Source: an uncultured Erysipelotrichaceae bacterium
GTDB lineage: Bacteria > Bacillota_I > Bacilli_A > Erysipelotrichales > Erysipelotrichaceae
Direction of reading: 5' to 3'
NCBI GenBank assembly: GCA_946537255.1
Contig: CAMNFS010000005.1
Coordinates: 1-64,000, forward strand
DNA length: 64,000 nucleotides
In this document: in pieces, positions 1 to 9,055 of the stretch
How the letters are laid out: each line of letters begins with the position of its first letter
Numbering within the stretch: position 1 is the stretch's first letter
The notes under the pieces: generated by a model
Seen by the model: the letters and a program-made list of their open reading frames with translations, nothing else
Database searches by the model: none
What the model was told of the DNA's origin: nothing
Program-made: the position numbers and the translations under genes

Positions 1-162
1 GAGGTTCTCTGCTATGAGAACAACGTGAAGAAGGGAACCGCAAAGGTCACATTCATCGGAACCGGAGATTATTCCGGAGTGAAAACAGTCAGCTTCAAGA
101 TTACGCAGAGAAACGTTAAGGATCACTGGGCGAAAGATCTGCTGGAAGCTCTTGGTTTCTAA
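1..162 (+). CDS. C-terminal fragment of a probable surface/secreted beta-repeat protein (5' truncated by window)
   Basis: Open in frame 1 from base 1 to TAA at 160-162; encodes ...GTGDYSGVKTVSFKITQRNVKDHWAKDLLEALGF, Ig-like/surface repeat style. Confidence 0.6.
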   Translation, partial: EVLCYENNVKKGTAKVTFIGTGDYSGVKTVSFKITQRNVKDHWAKDLLEALGF

Positions 163-178
163 TTCTGATTGGATCATA

Positions 179-210
179 GGAAGCAGTATCTTCGGGTACT
201 GCTTCTTTCC
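179..210 (+). terminator. Rho-independent terminator
   Basis: GAAGCAGTA-tcttcggg-TACTGCTTC hairpin followed by TTTCC. Confidence 0.7.
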
Positions 211-262
211 ATGTGGTAAACAGAGAGTTTTCATTTAGAAAGAATAAACGTAAAATAGATTC

Positions 263-952
263 ATGGAAAAAAGACAGATCACAGAAGAAGAAAACCGTAT
301 TCTTTCGGAATACGGGATTTTATCGGACGAGATTGTAAATCCCGGTATTCAGGTTTATGAACGGGGGGAAATCCTCATTGATGACGGGAAGCCGCTGACA
401 GATCTTCTGTTTCTTACGGAAGGAAAAGTCAAGACGCTGATCCCCGCGGAAGGAAAAGCAGGTCTCTTGCTTGGCATGTATGTGAACCGGGGGATCTTTG
501 ATGATACGTGCCTGTTCCGTCAGGACAGAGTATCCCATATCCGGGCAGTTGCGGAAAGCCAGGTTTCGGTCATTGCACTGCCTTATGATATCAACTGCCG
601 GATTCTGATGGAACAGCCGCAGTTTATCAGATATCTTGCGTCAGGCTTTGCGTCCTTTATTGATCAGGCCATGAATTCCTTCTTCTTTCAGAAGTATCCG
701 CTGGAATATCAGCTGTGTTCCTATATCGCCGCCAACCGCAGAGATGCGGAATTTGTACCGGTTATGAAGAAACTCTGCCGGGATCTGGAAGCAGGGGAGA
801 GAGAAATAGAACGCTGCTTCCAGCTGCTGATGAACAAAGGGGTTCTTGCCCGCGGGCAGAAGGGATATCGGATTGCGGATCCGGTGCGCTTTGAAGAATA
901 TAACAAAGGCATCTATATGCCGAAGAAACAGGGTGGAAACCATGCAGGATAA
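263..952 (+). CDS. Crp/Fnr-like cyclic-nucleotide-binding-fold transcriptional regulator
   Basis: 229 aa; cNMP-like beta-roll (GEILIDDGKPLTDLLFLTEGKVKTLI) followed by C-terminal winged-helix-like region. Confidence 0.7.
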   Translation: MEKRQITEEENRILSEYGILSDEIVNPGIQVYERGEILIDDGKPLTDLLFLTEGKVKTLIPAEGKAGLLLGMYVNRGIFDDTCLFRQDRVSHIRAVAESQVSVIALPYDINCRILMEQPQFIRYLASGFASFIDQAMNSFFFQKYPLEYQLCSYIAANRRDAEFVPVMKKLCRDLEAGEREIERCFQLLMNKGVLARGQKGYRIADPVRFEEYNKGIYMPKKQGGNHAG

Positions 953-1238
953 AATCCGGGAGTTTGTACGTATCTATGGTCTGGAAACGGATCTGCCCAG
1001 CCGCTATATTGATTTTTCCGCGGAAGCGGGACAATTGGGAAAGCAGATTCTTTTCTGTACGGATTATGGAAACCGTCCTCTGGAGGCAAGTGAAGAACTG
1101 TGTGATCAGGCAGGGGACACATTGTTTGCCCTGCTTGCGCTGCTGAACGATCTGAATATTTCCGAAAAGGAGATTCTTGAAAAGACCATGGCAAGATATG
1201 AGGCACGGATGAAGCAATTGCTGAATGAGAAGGAATAA
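942..1238 (+). CDS. MazG-like nucleotide pyrophosphohydrolase-family small protein
   Basis: Start ATG 942 (in the 846 ORF frame) overlaps end of Crp-like CDS; MQDKIREFVRIYGLETDL...SEELCDQAGDTLFALLALLNDLNIS pattern. Confidence 0.5.
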   Translation: MQDKIREFVRIYGLETDLPSRYIDFSAEAGQLGKQILFCTDYGNRPLEASEELCDQAGDTLFALLALLNDLNISEKEILEKTMARYEARMKQLLNEKE

Positions 1239-1261
1239 CAACTGGATGAGAATGATTCTGT

Positions 1262-1292
1262 AAAGAAGCCTGAGATTCTTCGGCTTCTTTTT
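1262..1292 (+). terminator. Rho-independent terminator
   Basis: AAGAAGCC-tgagattcttc-GGCTTCTT followed by T-run. Confidence 0.7.
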
Positions 1293-1510
1293 ATGATGCA
1301 GGACAACAGGAATGTATTTGAAATCGAACAGATTGACGCACCTGTCAGCTCCGCGGTTTTTCACGGTCAGTATCTCTTTGGATACTTCTTTCTGCGCATG
1401 GCCCCTTGATCCTAAACAGTTTTTCAAAACCAGCAGTCCGAATGAAAGGGGCCTATAAACAACATTCATGGCTGCCTGGAAAAAGATCAGATAGCCGGAA
1501 CGAAGAGTGC

Positions 1511-1536
1511 AGAAAAAAAGAAGGTTTAAGCCTTCT
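1511..1536 (-). terminator. Rho-independent terminator of the 58-aa reverse gene, overlapping its stop codon
   Basis: On - strand GAAGG-CTTAAA-CCTTC followed by TTTTTTT. Confidence 0.7.
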
Positions 1537-1702
1537 CTGTACTACTGTTGCCGATTCTTATCTGGTTCATGATTCTGATGGTTCCATTGCGCTCATCGTT
1601 GAGCAGCCGATCATAGTCAATGGTTGTCACATACTCACGGACCACAGAAGTATCGGTTTCATAGTCTACCATAAAAATGGCGTTGCTATCGATGCTTCTC
1701 AT
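1526..1702 (-). CDS. Small hypothetical protein (58 aa), not in supplied ORF track
   Basis: MRSIDSNAIFMVDYETDTSVVREYVTTIDYDRLLNDERNGTIRIMNQIRIGNSSTEKA; AAAGGA SD upstream, TTGAAA-17-TATCAT promoter, terminator at stop. Confidence 0.6.
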   Translation of the reverse strand: MRSIDSNAIFMVDYETDTSVVREYVTTIDYDRLLNDERNGTIRIMNQIRIGNSSTEKA

Positions 1703-1741
1703 ATATTGTCCTTTCTTGCTGCATATTACTGCGACAAATAT

Positions 1742-1770
1742 ATGATAAGACCGTGAATGAAAATTTTCAA
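1742..1770 (-). promoter_or_regulatory. Sigma-A-type promoter for the 58-aa reverse gene
   Basis: - strand TTGAAA (1770-1765), 17-bp spacer, TATCAT (1747-1742). Confidence 0.55.
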
Positions 1771-1841
1771 TGGTTTTTCAGAAATTTTCATGTGTACAAA
1801 TCATGAATTTTGTATATTATAACTGATAGGAAATTCATCAG

Positions 1842-2474
1842 ATGATACAACAGACCATTGATATTAATACCTGGAAGCGAAGAGAGATCTTCAATTATTA
1901 TTCCCGGCTTAAAAACCCGTTTTATTCCGTTACATTTACAATTGATGTGACGAACCTTTACCGTTACGTGAAGAAGTATCATATATCATTTTACTATTCA
2001 ATGATCTATGCCGTGACGCATTCCATCAACCGCACGGAACAGTTCCGCTACGGTATGGAAAAGGGAGAGGTTGTTCTGTATGACCGACGCATTCCAAGAT
2101 TTACGGATCTTCGGAACGGGGACGATCAGTTCCGGATCATTACCCTGGATGTGGAAGGCGATATGAAGCAGTTTGCCGTAAAGGCAAGAGAAATTGCGGA
2201 TGCGCAGGACTGCTTTATCAATCTCGAAAGTGAAAAACCGGATCTGATCTATATTACCTGTGTTCCATGGGTGGAAATGACCGCTTTTTCAGGGGAAGGA
2301 GATCCTGACGCGGATGATATGATTCCCCGGATTGCCTGGGGCAAGTTCATCACGGAATCGGACGGCCACCGCAAGCTGAATATTTCCGTAGAGGCAAATC
2401 ACCGCCTGATTGACGGATATCATATCGGGGAGTTCTATACCGAGCTTGAAACGCTGATTGCATCGCTTTACTGA
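1842..2474 (+). CDS. CatA-like (chloramphenicol acetyltransferase fold) acyltransferase
   Basis: 210 aa; CAT-family layout with C-terminal HxxxDG motif (NHRLIDGYH). Confidence 0.8.
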   Translation: MIQQTIDINTWKRREIFNYYSRLKNPFYSVTFTIDVTNLYRYVKKYHISFYYSMIYAVTHSINRTEQFRYGMEKGEVVLYDRRIPRFTDLRNGDDQFRIITLDVEGDMKQFAVKAREIADAQDCFINLESEKPDLIYITCVPWVEMTAFSGEGDPDADDMIPRIAWGKFITESDGHRKLNISVEANHRLIDGYHIGEFYTELETLIASLY

Positions 2475-2495
2475 CCGGGTGAACCGGTCTTTTTC
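2473..2495 (+). terminator. Terminator between convergent genes
   Basis: GACCGG-gtgaa-CCGGTC followed by TTTTT. Confidence 0.7.
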
Positions 2496-3711
2496 AGTAT
2501 CCGTCAAACGCGTCCATCAGCCGTTCGAGTTCTTTCCAGGTGACCGGCAGGGAAAAGCCATGGGCAGGTGCTTCCAGCGGGATCATGAGGTCCGTATCCG
2601 GCAGTTCCTTCAGACTGCCGTTTTCAAGATCATCCGTGTACAGCGCCTTATATGCGCCTCTGGTATAGTCATCGACAAACACATACCAGCCTTTTTTTTC
2701 GAGCGCTTTCTGAATCATCGGACCTTCAACCTGATGCCGGTCATAGACGGGGGAACTGAAGGCAGAAACCGTATCCCAGGAGATTCCGGTTCCCCGGAAA
2801 ATCTGAGAATGCTCCTCCATCGGCTCCTGCTCATCCTTGATGATGGCTGTGACACCGGAAGGTGTTCTGGCAATGGTCGCGTCAATAATCGTATAACCGG
2901 GATCCATCAGTCTCTGTGGGAAGGAGACCGTGCTCAGATCGTCACTGCTGGAATAGAAAACACCGCCGTCCCTGACCGAGGACCAGATGATGATATAGGT
3001 GTCCAGCACCGGATCATAGAAGGCTTCCGGTGCCCAGGCCTGCGCCTGACTCATCGCCATGTCTTCCCTGGACGCATTCAGTTTCAGAACCCGTTCCTTT
3101 TCATAGGTGACAAGATCCATGGAGTCATACGCATAGATGGAATCCGTGTCATATCCCTGCGTCGCAAGCAGGGTAAAGCCGCCGTCCTTTCGACGGACAA
3201 TGGAAGGATCCCGAAGACGCTTTGTGCCAATGGAAGGCTTCAGGATGCCGCGGTCATGATTCAGCTTGAACCAGTAGGTTCCGTTATAGGTATAGGCAAG
3301 CTTGAGCTGTTCCTTATCGGTTCCCTCACCTGTAAAATAGGAGATGACATAACCGACCTGCTCGTCGAGCAGGGTAAGATTGGACATCAGCAGAGAACTG
3401 TCATTCCATTGAACAGAAAGGACAAGCGGTTCATATTCCTGTGCCCCGTCTTTTTTCATAAGCGTATGATCCTGGATTTCCGCGTTGCCGGATATTACCT
3501 TCCAGAAGAGGGAACTGCCCTGCGGTGTAAAGGATGGAAGAGCGGTTTTATCAAACAGAAAAGCGTCGATGCAGTGCTGAACATAATGCCGCTCTTCGTC
3601 CGTTTCTTCGCATCGTTTTGCCAGTCCCTGCGGGAGCTTGCCATGGGCAGCTCCGGGAGCGCAGCAGGTCAGAAAGAGGATACTGAAAATCGCTGTAAAA
3701 AACCGTTTCAT
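2494..3711 (-). CDS. Lipoprotein with GH43-like beta-propeller (family 43/32/62-type) domain
   Basis: MKRFFTAIFSILFLTCC lipobox; repeated propeller-blade strings such as AWAPEAFYDPVLDTYIIIWSS and VEGPMIQKALEKKGWYVFVDDY. Confidence 0.7.
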   Translation of the reverse strand: MKRFFTAIFSILFLTCCAPGAAHGKLPQGLAKRCEETDEERHYVQHCIDAFLFDKTALPSFTPQGSSLFWKVISGNAEIQDHTLMKKDGAQEYEPLVLSVQWNDSSLLMSNLTLLDEQVGYVISYFTGEGTDKEQLKLAYTYNGTYWFKLNHDRGILKPSIGTKRLRDPSIVRRKDGGFTLLATQGYDTDSIYAYDSMDLVTYEKERVLKLNASREDMAMSQAQAWAPEAFYDPVLDTYIIIWSSVRDGGVFYSSSDDLSTVSFPQRLMDPGYTIIDATIARTPSGVTAIIKDEQEPMEEHSQIFRGTGISWDTVSAFSSPVYDRHQVEGPMIQKALEKKGWYVFVDDYTRGAYKALYTDDLENGSLKELPDTDLMIPLEAPAHGFSLPVTWKELERLMDAFDGY

Positions 3712-3758
3712 GTCTTCCATTTTACAATAGAGCACAGAAGGTATGGTAAAATCGGGCT

Positions 3759-4823
3759 ATGAAACTTGTCATGATCGCAGCGGGAGGCACGGGCGGACAT
3801 ATTTATCCGGCTCTCTCTTTTGCAGAACAGCTGAAACAGGAAGGGATTACATCGGTCTTTGTCGGAAGCGATGACCGTCTGGAAGCCGGAATGATTCCGA
3901 AAGCAGGATATGAGTTCATACCGCTTCATCTTCCGACCCCTCAGGGAGGCATCACTTCCAAGATGGTCTATGGCTGGAATATGGCAAAAACCTATTTCCG
4001 CTGCCGAACCCTCCTTCAGAATCGAAAACCCGATGCCTGTGTAGGATTCGGGAATTATATCTCGGTGCCGCTGATTCTTGCGGCGCATCATCTGAAGATT
4101 CCGGTCATGATCAGTGAACAGAACTCCTTTGCCGGCAAAGCCAATGTGTTTCTCGGCCGGTACGCGGACGCGGTCGAACTGGCCTATGAAAGCTCTGCCC
4201 GGGATTTTGACAGTTCCAGAACGAAGGTGCTTGGCAATCCAAGAAGCCTCGAGTTAAGGGATGCGCAGAAGGATGAGAATCTGATCCGAAGCTATGGCGT
4301 GGATCCGGACCGGCCGTTTGTGGCGGTCATGATGGGAAGCCTTGGATCTGCAAGCATGTCAGAGGTGATTGATCAGGCGTGTGACCTTTTCGGTGACTTT
4401 CAGGTTCTGATCTCTGTCGGTATGAAGAATGACTACGCGTTCCATTGTCAGAAGGAGAATGTGCACACGCTTCCATATATTGATGGATCAAAGGTTCTTT
4501 TATCCTGTGATCTTGCCGTCTGCAGGGCAGGGGCGACAACCCTTGCGGAACTGGCCATGGCAGAATGCCCGGCGGTTCTGATTCCAAGCCCTTTTGTTCC
4601 GAATAATCATCAGGTATATAATGCTATGGAGCTTGTTGAAAAAGGGGCTGCCGTCATGATTGAAGAAAGGGACCTCACGCCGCAGAAACTTGCGGATACT
4701 GTCAATGGGCTGATGAATGATGAACAGGCAAGAAATGCCATGCGCAGATGCGCAGCTGAGCTTGCAAAGCCAGATGCGGCAAAGGATATGACGGAATGGC
4801 TGAAGGAGATATGCAGAAAATGA
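3759..4823 (+). CDS. murG: UDP-N-acetylglucosamine--N-acetylmuramyl-(pentapeptide) pyrophosphoryl-undecaprenol GlcNAc transferase
   Basis: AAGGTGGHIYPAL N-terminal signature; 354 aa; C-terminal donor-binding region. Confidence 0.95.
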   Translation: MKLVMIAAGGTGGHIYPALSFAEQLKQEGITSVFVGSDDRLEAGMIPKAGYEFIPLHLPTPQGGITSKMVYGWNMAKTYFRCRTLLQNRKPDACVGFGNYISVPLILAAHHLKIPVMISEQNSFAGKANVFLGRYADAVELAYESSARDFDSSRTKVLGNPRSLELRDAQKDENLIRSYGVDPDRPFVAVMMGSLGSASMSEVIDQACDLFGDFQVLISVGMKNDYAFHCQKENVHTLPYIDGSKVLLSCDLAVCRAGATTLAELAMAECPAVLIPSPFVPNNHQVYNAMELVEKGAAVMIEERDLTPQKLADTVNGLMNDEQARNAMRRCAAELAKPDAAKDMTEWLKEICRK

Positions 4824-5713
4824 GCGAATTATTGGAGCTTTTCTCAGAGTTCGGGACAGTTGAGACCGATGTGCCGCTTTCCAAAATGACCACTCTGAGA
4901 ATCGGAGGCTGTGCATCTTACGTGGTCTATCCGGAAAATACCCTCGGGCTGGACGCATTAATGCATGTGATTCTGGAACGCGGCATTCCATACAAGGTGA
5001 TCGGAAAGGGGTCTAATCTTCTCTGTTCCGACCGCAGGTTTGACGGTGTGATTATCAGACTCGACCGCTTTGATGATTTCTTTTTCATGAATGACGCTCT
5101 GGTTGCTCAGGCCGGATGTTCCATTATTGCGCTTTCCTATCAGGCAATGAAGAACGGACTTTCCGGACTGGAATTCGCATCCGGAATTCCCGCAACCGTG
5201 GGCGGAGTGACATTCATGAATGCCGGTGCCTACCGCTCGAGTGTAAGTGAAATCATAGACGGGGTATTTATTTACCGGGATGGGCGATATGAGTGGCTCG
5301 ACAATAAAGACTGCCGGTTCGGTTACCGCAGCAGCATCTTTCAGAGCCATCCGGACTGGATTATTGTCGCCGTGCGGTTTCTTCTGAAAAAGTCAGAAGT
5401 CAATGAGATCCGGGAACTGATGGACAGCCGCCGGGAAAGACGGATGAAAAGTCAGCCGCTGAACATGCCGAGTGCCGGAAGTGTTTTCCGCAATCCCGAT
5501 GATATTCCCGCGTGGAAACTGATTGAAGGCATCGGCTACCGGGGAAGGCGGATCGGAGACGCAATGGTATCCGATAAACATGTGAATTTTATCGTGAATG
5601 CCGGAAATGCCAGGGCAGAGGATTTTCTTGAACTTGTCAATGAAATCAAGGATCAGGTAGAAGAAAAATACCATGTCCGTCTGCATATGGAAGTGGAGAG
5701 GTTTAATTGGTAG
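4811..5713 (+). CDS. murB: UDP-N-acetylenolpyruvoylglucosamine reductase
   Basis: MTTLRIGG, KGSNLL, GLEFASGIPATVGGVTFMNAGAY motifs; start within 4796-4820 uncertain. Confidence 0.93.
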   Translation: MQKMSELLELFSEFGTVETDVPLSKMTTLRIGGCASYVVYPENTLGLDALMHVILERGIPYKVIGKGSNLLCSDRRFDGVIIRLDRFDDFFFMNDALVAQAGCSIIALSYQAMKNGLSGLEFASGIPATVGGVTFMNAGAYRSSVSEIIDGVFIYRDGRYEWLDNKDCRFGYRSSIFQSHPDWIIVAVRFLLKKSEVNEIRELMDSRRERRMKSQPLNMPSAGSVFRNPDDIPAWKLIEGIGYRGRRIGDAMVSDKHVNFIVNAGNARAEDFLELVNEIKDQVEEKYHVRLHMEVERFNW

Positions 5714-6852
5714 AAAACGGCGCAGCAGAAAAACCACCCGCAACCAGCGGTGTTGAAACATTTTTCGAAAACCGCGCGGTCCGGATGGACAACGCGGAAT
5801 TTGAGAATGCCAAGAACCGCCTTTTTTTCGCCGGCATTCTGACAGCGGTGCTGATTCTTACCGCCGCGTATGCCCTCTCATCCGCTTCAAGGGTGCAGGC
5901 AATCGCGGTCAAGGGAACCAGTTATCTTGACAAGGCTTATGTACAGCGGCTTTCCGAGGTGTCTCTGGATCAGTTTTTCTACCTTCAGTTTCCTACTGTG
6001 ATCGCCGCAAAAGTGGAACGTGACCCGGTGATTGAAAGAGCTGAGGTCCGTCTTCTGAGGGACAATATCATCGAAATCACGGTTCAGGAAAAACAGCCGA
6101 TCGGCTACCGGTATGACAACGAATCACCGACGCTCCTGTTTGCGGATGGGACGGTCTGCGATTTGACCAGTGATTATATGGGAATGCTTGCAAGGGTTCC
6201 GTTTATCACCGGATTCAACGACGAGAAAGAAACGCATCTTCTGACGACGGGGTTTTCCGAAGTGAAGCGGGAAGTCATTGAGGAGATGGCAGAGGTCATC
6301 CAGTACCCGCTTTCCTATGATCCGGAAGCGATTGAGATCCGCATGCGGGACGGCGGCATCTTCTTCTGCAGTTATTTTTCCGTTGCCCTGGTCAACGATT
6401 ACAGGCGGATCCGCACTCTGATGACAAATCAGGACAAATGTCTTTTCGCGGATAATGGAACAACCGTTGCGGTAGCCCGTTCCTGCCCGTGGGATGAGGT
6501 GAAATTAGAACTGGAATACTGGCGGAATGAAGAAGGAGATTATATTTATAATAAGTGGGGTGACAAGGCAGTCATTCATTATTATCAGGATAATAACGGC
6601 GGATATTATCTCGATGATGAGGGAAATCGAATTGTCATACCGATTGATGATTACGGTAATGATGTCAGAGATCCGGACTTCCTGAATCATTTCATGGAAG
6701 GCTGGTATAAGAAGGGTTATTTGGAAGAGCCTGAACCGGAAGAGGAAGAAGGCGAAGAAGGCCGCGAAGAAGAAGGAACGGAAGAAACAGGGGAAGAGAT
6801 GGAAGCTGAGGAAAGTCCTGCCATGACTCCCGCTGTGGAGGGAAGAGAATGA
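5707..6852 (+). CDS. divIB: Cell division protein FtsQ/DivIB-like (POTRA domain) with acidic C-terminal tail
   Basis: Single TM, VQAIAVKGTSYLDKAYVQRLSEVS POTRA-like, position after murB; EPEPEEEEGEEGREEEG tail. Confidence 0.75.
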   Translation: MVENGAAEKPPATSGVETFFENRAVRMDNAEFENAKNRLFFAGILTAVLILTAAYALSSASRVQAIAVKGTSYLDKAYVQRLSEVSLDQFFYLQFPTVIAAKVERDPVIERAEVRLLRDNIIEITVQEKQPIGYRYDNESPTLLFADGTVCDLTSDYMGMLARVPFITGFNDEKETHLLTTGFSEVKREVIEEMAEVIQYPLSYDPEAIEIRMRDGGIFFCSYFSVALVNDYRRIRTLMTNQDKCLFADNGTTVAVARSCPWDEVKLELEYWRNEEGDYIYNKWGDKAVIHYYQDNNGGYYLDDEGNRIVIPIDDYGNDVRDPDFLNHFMEGWYKKGYLEEPEPEEEEGEEGREEEGTEETGEEMEAEESPAMTPAVEGRE

Positions 6853-7775
6853 GAACAGACGATATTACTGCATTGATTGGAAATACGCCGCTGCTGCAGC
6901 TGAAAAAACTCAAAAAGCAGCTCGGTTTTCAGGCAGACATTTATGCCAAGCTCGAATATCTGAATCTGACAGGATCCATCAAGGACCGGGCCGCGCTTTA
7001 CATGATCCTTGATGCGGAGGCGCGGGGTATTCTGAAACAAGGGGGAACGATTATCGAACCCACCAGCGGCAACACCGGGATCGGTCTTGCGGCAATCGGC
7101 AGAAACCGGGGCTACCGGGTGATTATCGTCATGCCGGATACGATGTCCCAGGAGCGGATCCGGCTTATGAAGGCATATGGCGCGGAAGTGGTTCTCAGCA
7201 AGGGATCACTGGGCATGAAAGGCGCGATCGATCAGGCGCTGCAGCTGAAGGAGGAACTGGCGGGATCTTTCATACCGGATCAGTTCAATAATCCTGCCAA
7301 CGCGCAGGCTCATTTTGAAACGACCGGCCCGGAAATCGAGAGGGATCTCAACGGTCATGTGGATGCCCTTGTCGCCGGAGTCGGCACCGGCGGAACGATT
7401 ACCGGAATTGCCCGGTATCTGAAATCCCTTTCCATTCCTGTTCATGTCGCTGCGGTCGAGCCGGAACGCTCTCCCATGCTTTCGAAAGGCATTGCCGGAC
7501 CGCATGGCATTCAGGGAATCGGCGCCAACTTCGTGCCGGGTGTGCTCGATCGAACCGTCCTGGATGAAATCATTACCGTCCGGGATGAGGATGCCCTTGC
7601 CATGGGGAGAACCTTTGCGGAAGTGGAATCCTGTCTTGTCGGTATATCCAGCGGGGCGGCCCTGGCGGCGGCAGTTGAACTTGGAAACCGGGAAGAAATG
7701 AAGGGAAAGAATATTGTTGTTGTTCTGCCGGACAGCGGCGACCGCTATCTTTCCACAGACCTGTTCGGAGCGTAA
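6849..7775 (+). CDS. cysK: Cysteine synthase (O-acetylserine sulfhydrylase)
   Basis: IGNTPLLQL, TGSIKDRAA, EPTSGNTGIGLA, GVGTGGTITG. Confidence 0.95.
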   Translation: MRTDDITALIGNTPLLQLKKLKKQLGFQADIYAKLEYLNLTGSIKDRAALYMILDAEARGILKQGGTIIEPTSGNTGIGLAAIGRNRGYRVIIVMPDTMSQERIRLMKAYGAEVVLSKGSLGMKGAIDQALQLKEELAGSFIPDQFNNPANAQAHFETTGPEIERDLNGHVDALVAGVGTGGTITGIARYLKSLSIPVHVAAVEPERSPMLSKGIAGPHGIQGIGANFVPGVLDRTVLDEIITVRDEDALAMGRTFAEVESCLVGISSGAALAAAVELGNREEMKGKNIVVVLPDSGDRYLSTDLFGA

Positions 7776-7777
7776 TC

Positions 7778-8635
7778 ATGGAGAAGACAGATATTGAAAT
7801 CCTGAATGAAATCAAAGCGAGACGCGCAAATGATCTTAACGCCCCCCGTACCATTACCGACCGTAAGAGGGTTGTTTCTCTGATCAAGAAAACCCAGATC
7901 ATTCTCATGCCCGGATACTATACCTTTCAGGATCTGACTCCTGAGCAGGCCCTGGCGGAGCTGCGTCAGGATCTGCGCCGTGAGCTGATCAGCGTTCTCT
8001 GTTTTTCGGGGCAGAATCTGATGAAGGCGGATGAACTGACAAACGCGTTTGTGGAACGTCTTCCCCATATTATGTCATTGATAGATACGGACATTCAGGC
8101 AATCTATGACGGCGATCCGGCCGCCAAATCCAAGGCGGAAGTCATCATCTGCTATCCTGGCTTCTACGCAATCAGTATCTACCGCATTGCCCATGAGCTG
8201 GTAAAGCTCGGAGTGCCTTATATTCCGAGAATCATGACGGAATACGCGCATGAAAAAACCGGCATCGACATCAACCCGGGTGCCTCGATCGGAGAGTATT
8301 TCTGCATCGACCACGGAACCGGTATCGTCATCGGAGAAACCTCTGTGATCGGTCATCATGTCAAGCTCTATCAGGGTGTCACGATCGGCGCGAAGAGTTT
8401 TGAGAAAGACGCCAACGGCAATCCGGTCAAGGGCGGGAAGCGGCATCCGGATATCGGGAACCATGTCGTGATCTATGCCAACGCGACCATCCTTGGCGGT
8501 GATACAAAAATCGGAAGCCATTCCGTCATCGGCGGCAACGTATGGCTGGTGGAATCCGTACCCGAGCATACCGTAATTGTCCATACACGCAGGGATGAAA
8601 TCATTCATGCGCATGAGTTGCCGCGGCAGGTTTAA
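7778..8635 (+). CDS. cysE: Serine O-acetyltransferase
   Basis: Left-handed beta-helix; DINPGASIGEYFCIDHGTGIVIGET. Confidence 0.92.
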   Translation: MEKTDIEILNEIKARRANDLNAPRTITDRKRVVSLIKKTQIILMPGYYTFQDLTPEQALAELRQDLRRELISVLCFSGQNLMKADELTNAFVERLPHIMSLIDTDIQAIYDGDPAAKSKAEVIICYPGFYAISIYRIAHELVKLGVPYIPRIMTEYAHEKTGIDINPGASIGEYFCIDHGTGIVIGETSVIGHHVKLYQGVTIGAKSFEKDANGNPVKGGKRHPDIGNHVVIYANATILGGDTKIGSHSVIGGNVWLVESVPEHTVIVHTRRDEIIHAHELPRQV

Positions 8636-8681
8636 GGTATATAATAAGCAGTGCGTCGGACTCTAGGAGGAGTAGAGGTTT

Positions 8682-9041
8682 ATGTCAGTAAAAAGCAGAA
8701 CAAACTATGGCCCCATCAGTGTGACAGAGGAAGCGGTCGCTTCACTTGCGGGCGGTGTGATTACGGAATGCTATGGCGTTGTGGCCATGGCAAGCAAGAA
8801 TCTGTTCCGGGACGGACTTGCCGAGATGCTGAAACAGGAAAACTACAGCCGCGGTGTTGTCGTGCGCAACACGGACGACGGTCTGGAAATAGATCTTTAC
8901 ATCATTGTCAGCTTCGGAGTAAAGATTTCCGAAGTGGTTCAGGAAGCACAGAAAAAGGTAAAGTATGTGTTTGAGAATTCCTTCTCTGAACCGATTGCGG
9001 CAGTGAATGTATTTGTTCAGGGCGTACAGGCCATGGAGTAA
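8682..9041 (+). CDS. Asp23/Gls24-family envelope stress response protein
   Basis: 119 aa; YGPISVTEEAVASLAGGVITECYGVVAMASK and C-terminal AVNVFVQGV. Confidence 0.85.
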   Translation: MSVKSRTNYGPISVTEEAVASLAGGVITECYGVVAMASKNLFRDGLAEMLKQENYSRGVVVRNTDDGLEIDLYIIVSFGVKISEVVQEAQKKVKYVFENSFSEPIAAVNVFVQGVQAME

Positions 9042-9055
9042 ACAGAGGACGACGT

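Noticed and set aside
1400-1453. 8-bp inverted repeat GGCCCCTT...AAGGGGCC
   Set aside because: 38-nt loop, no U-tract, no adjacent gene logic; could be chance or a weak RNA fold.
1406-1756. 116-aa + strand ORF
   Set aside because: No SD, unlikely composition, and covered antisense by a small - strand gene with promoter, SD and terminator.
1842-2474. CAT-like protein as a chloramphenicol resistance gene
   Set aside because: The fold and HxxxDG motif are present, but many chromosomal CAT-fold proteins are not resistance enzymes; substrate cannot be assigned from sequence alone.
2458-3762. 434-aa + strand ORF antisense to the GH43-like lipoprotein
   Set aside because: Opposite strand encodes a convincing lipoprotein; sequence has no recognisable domain and is typical of mirrored codon bias.
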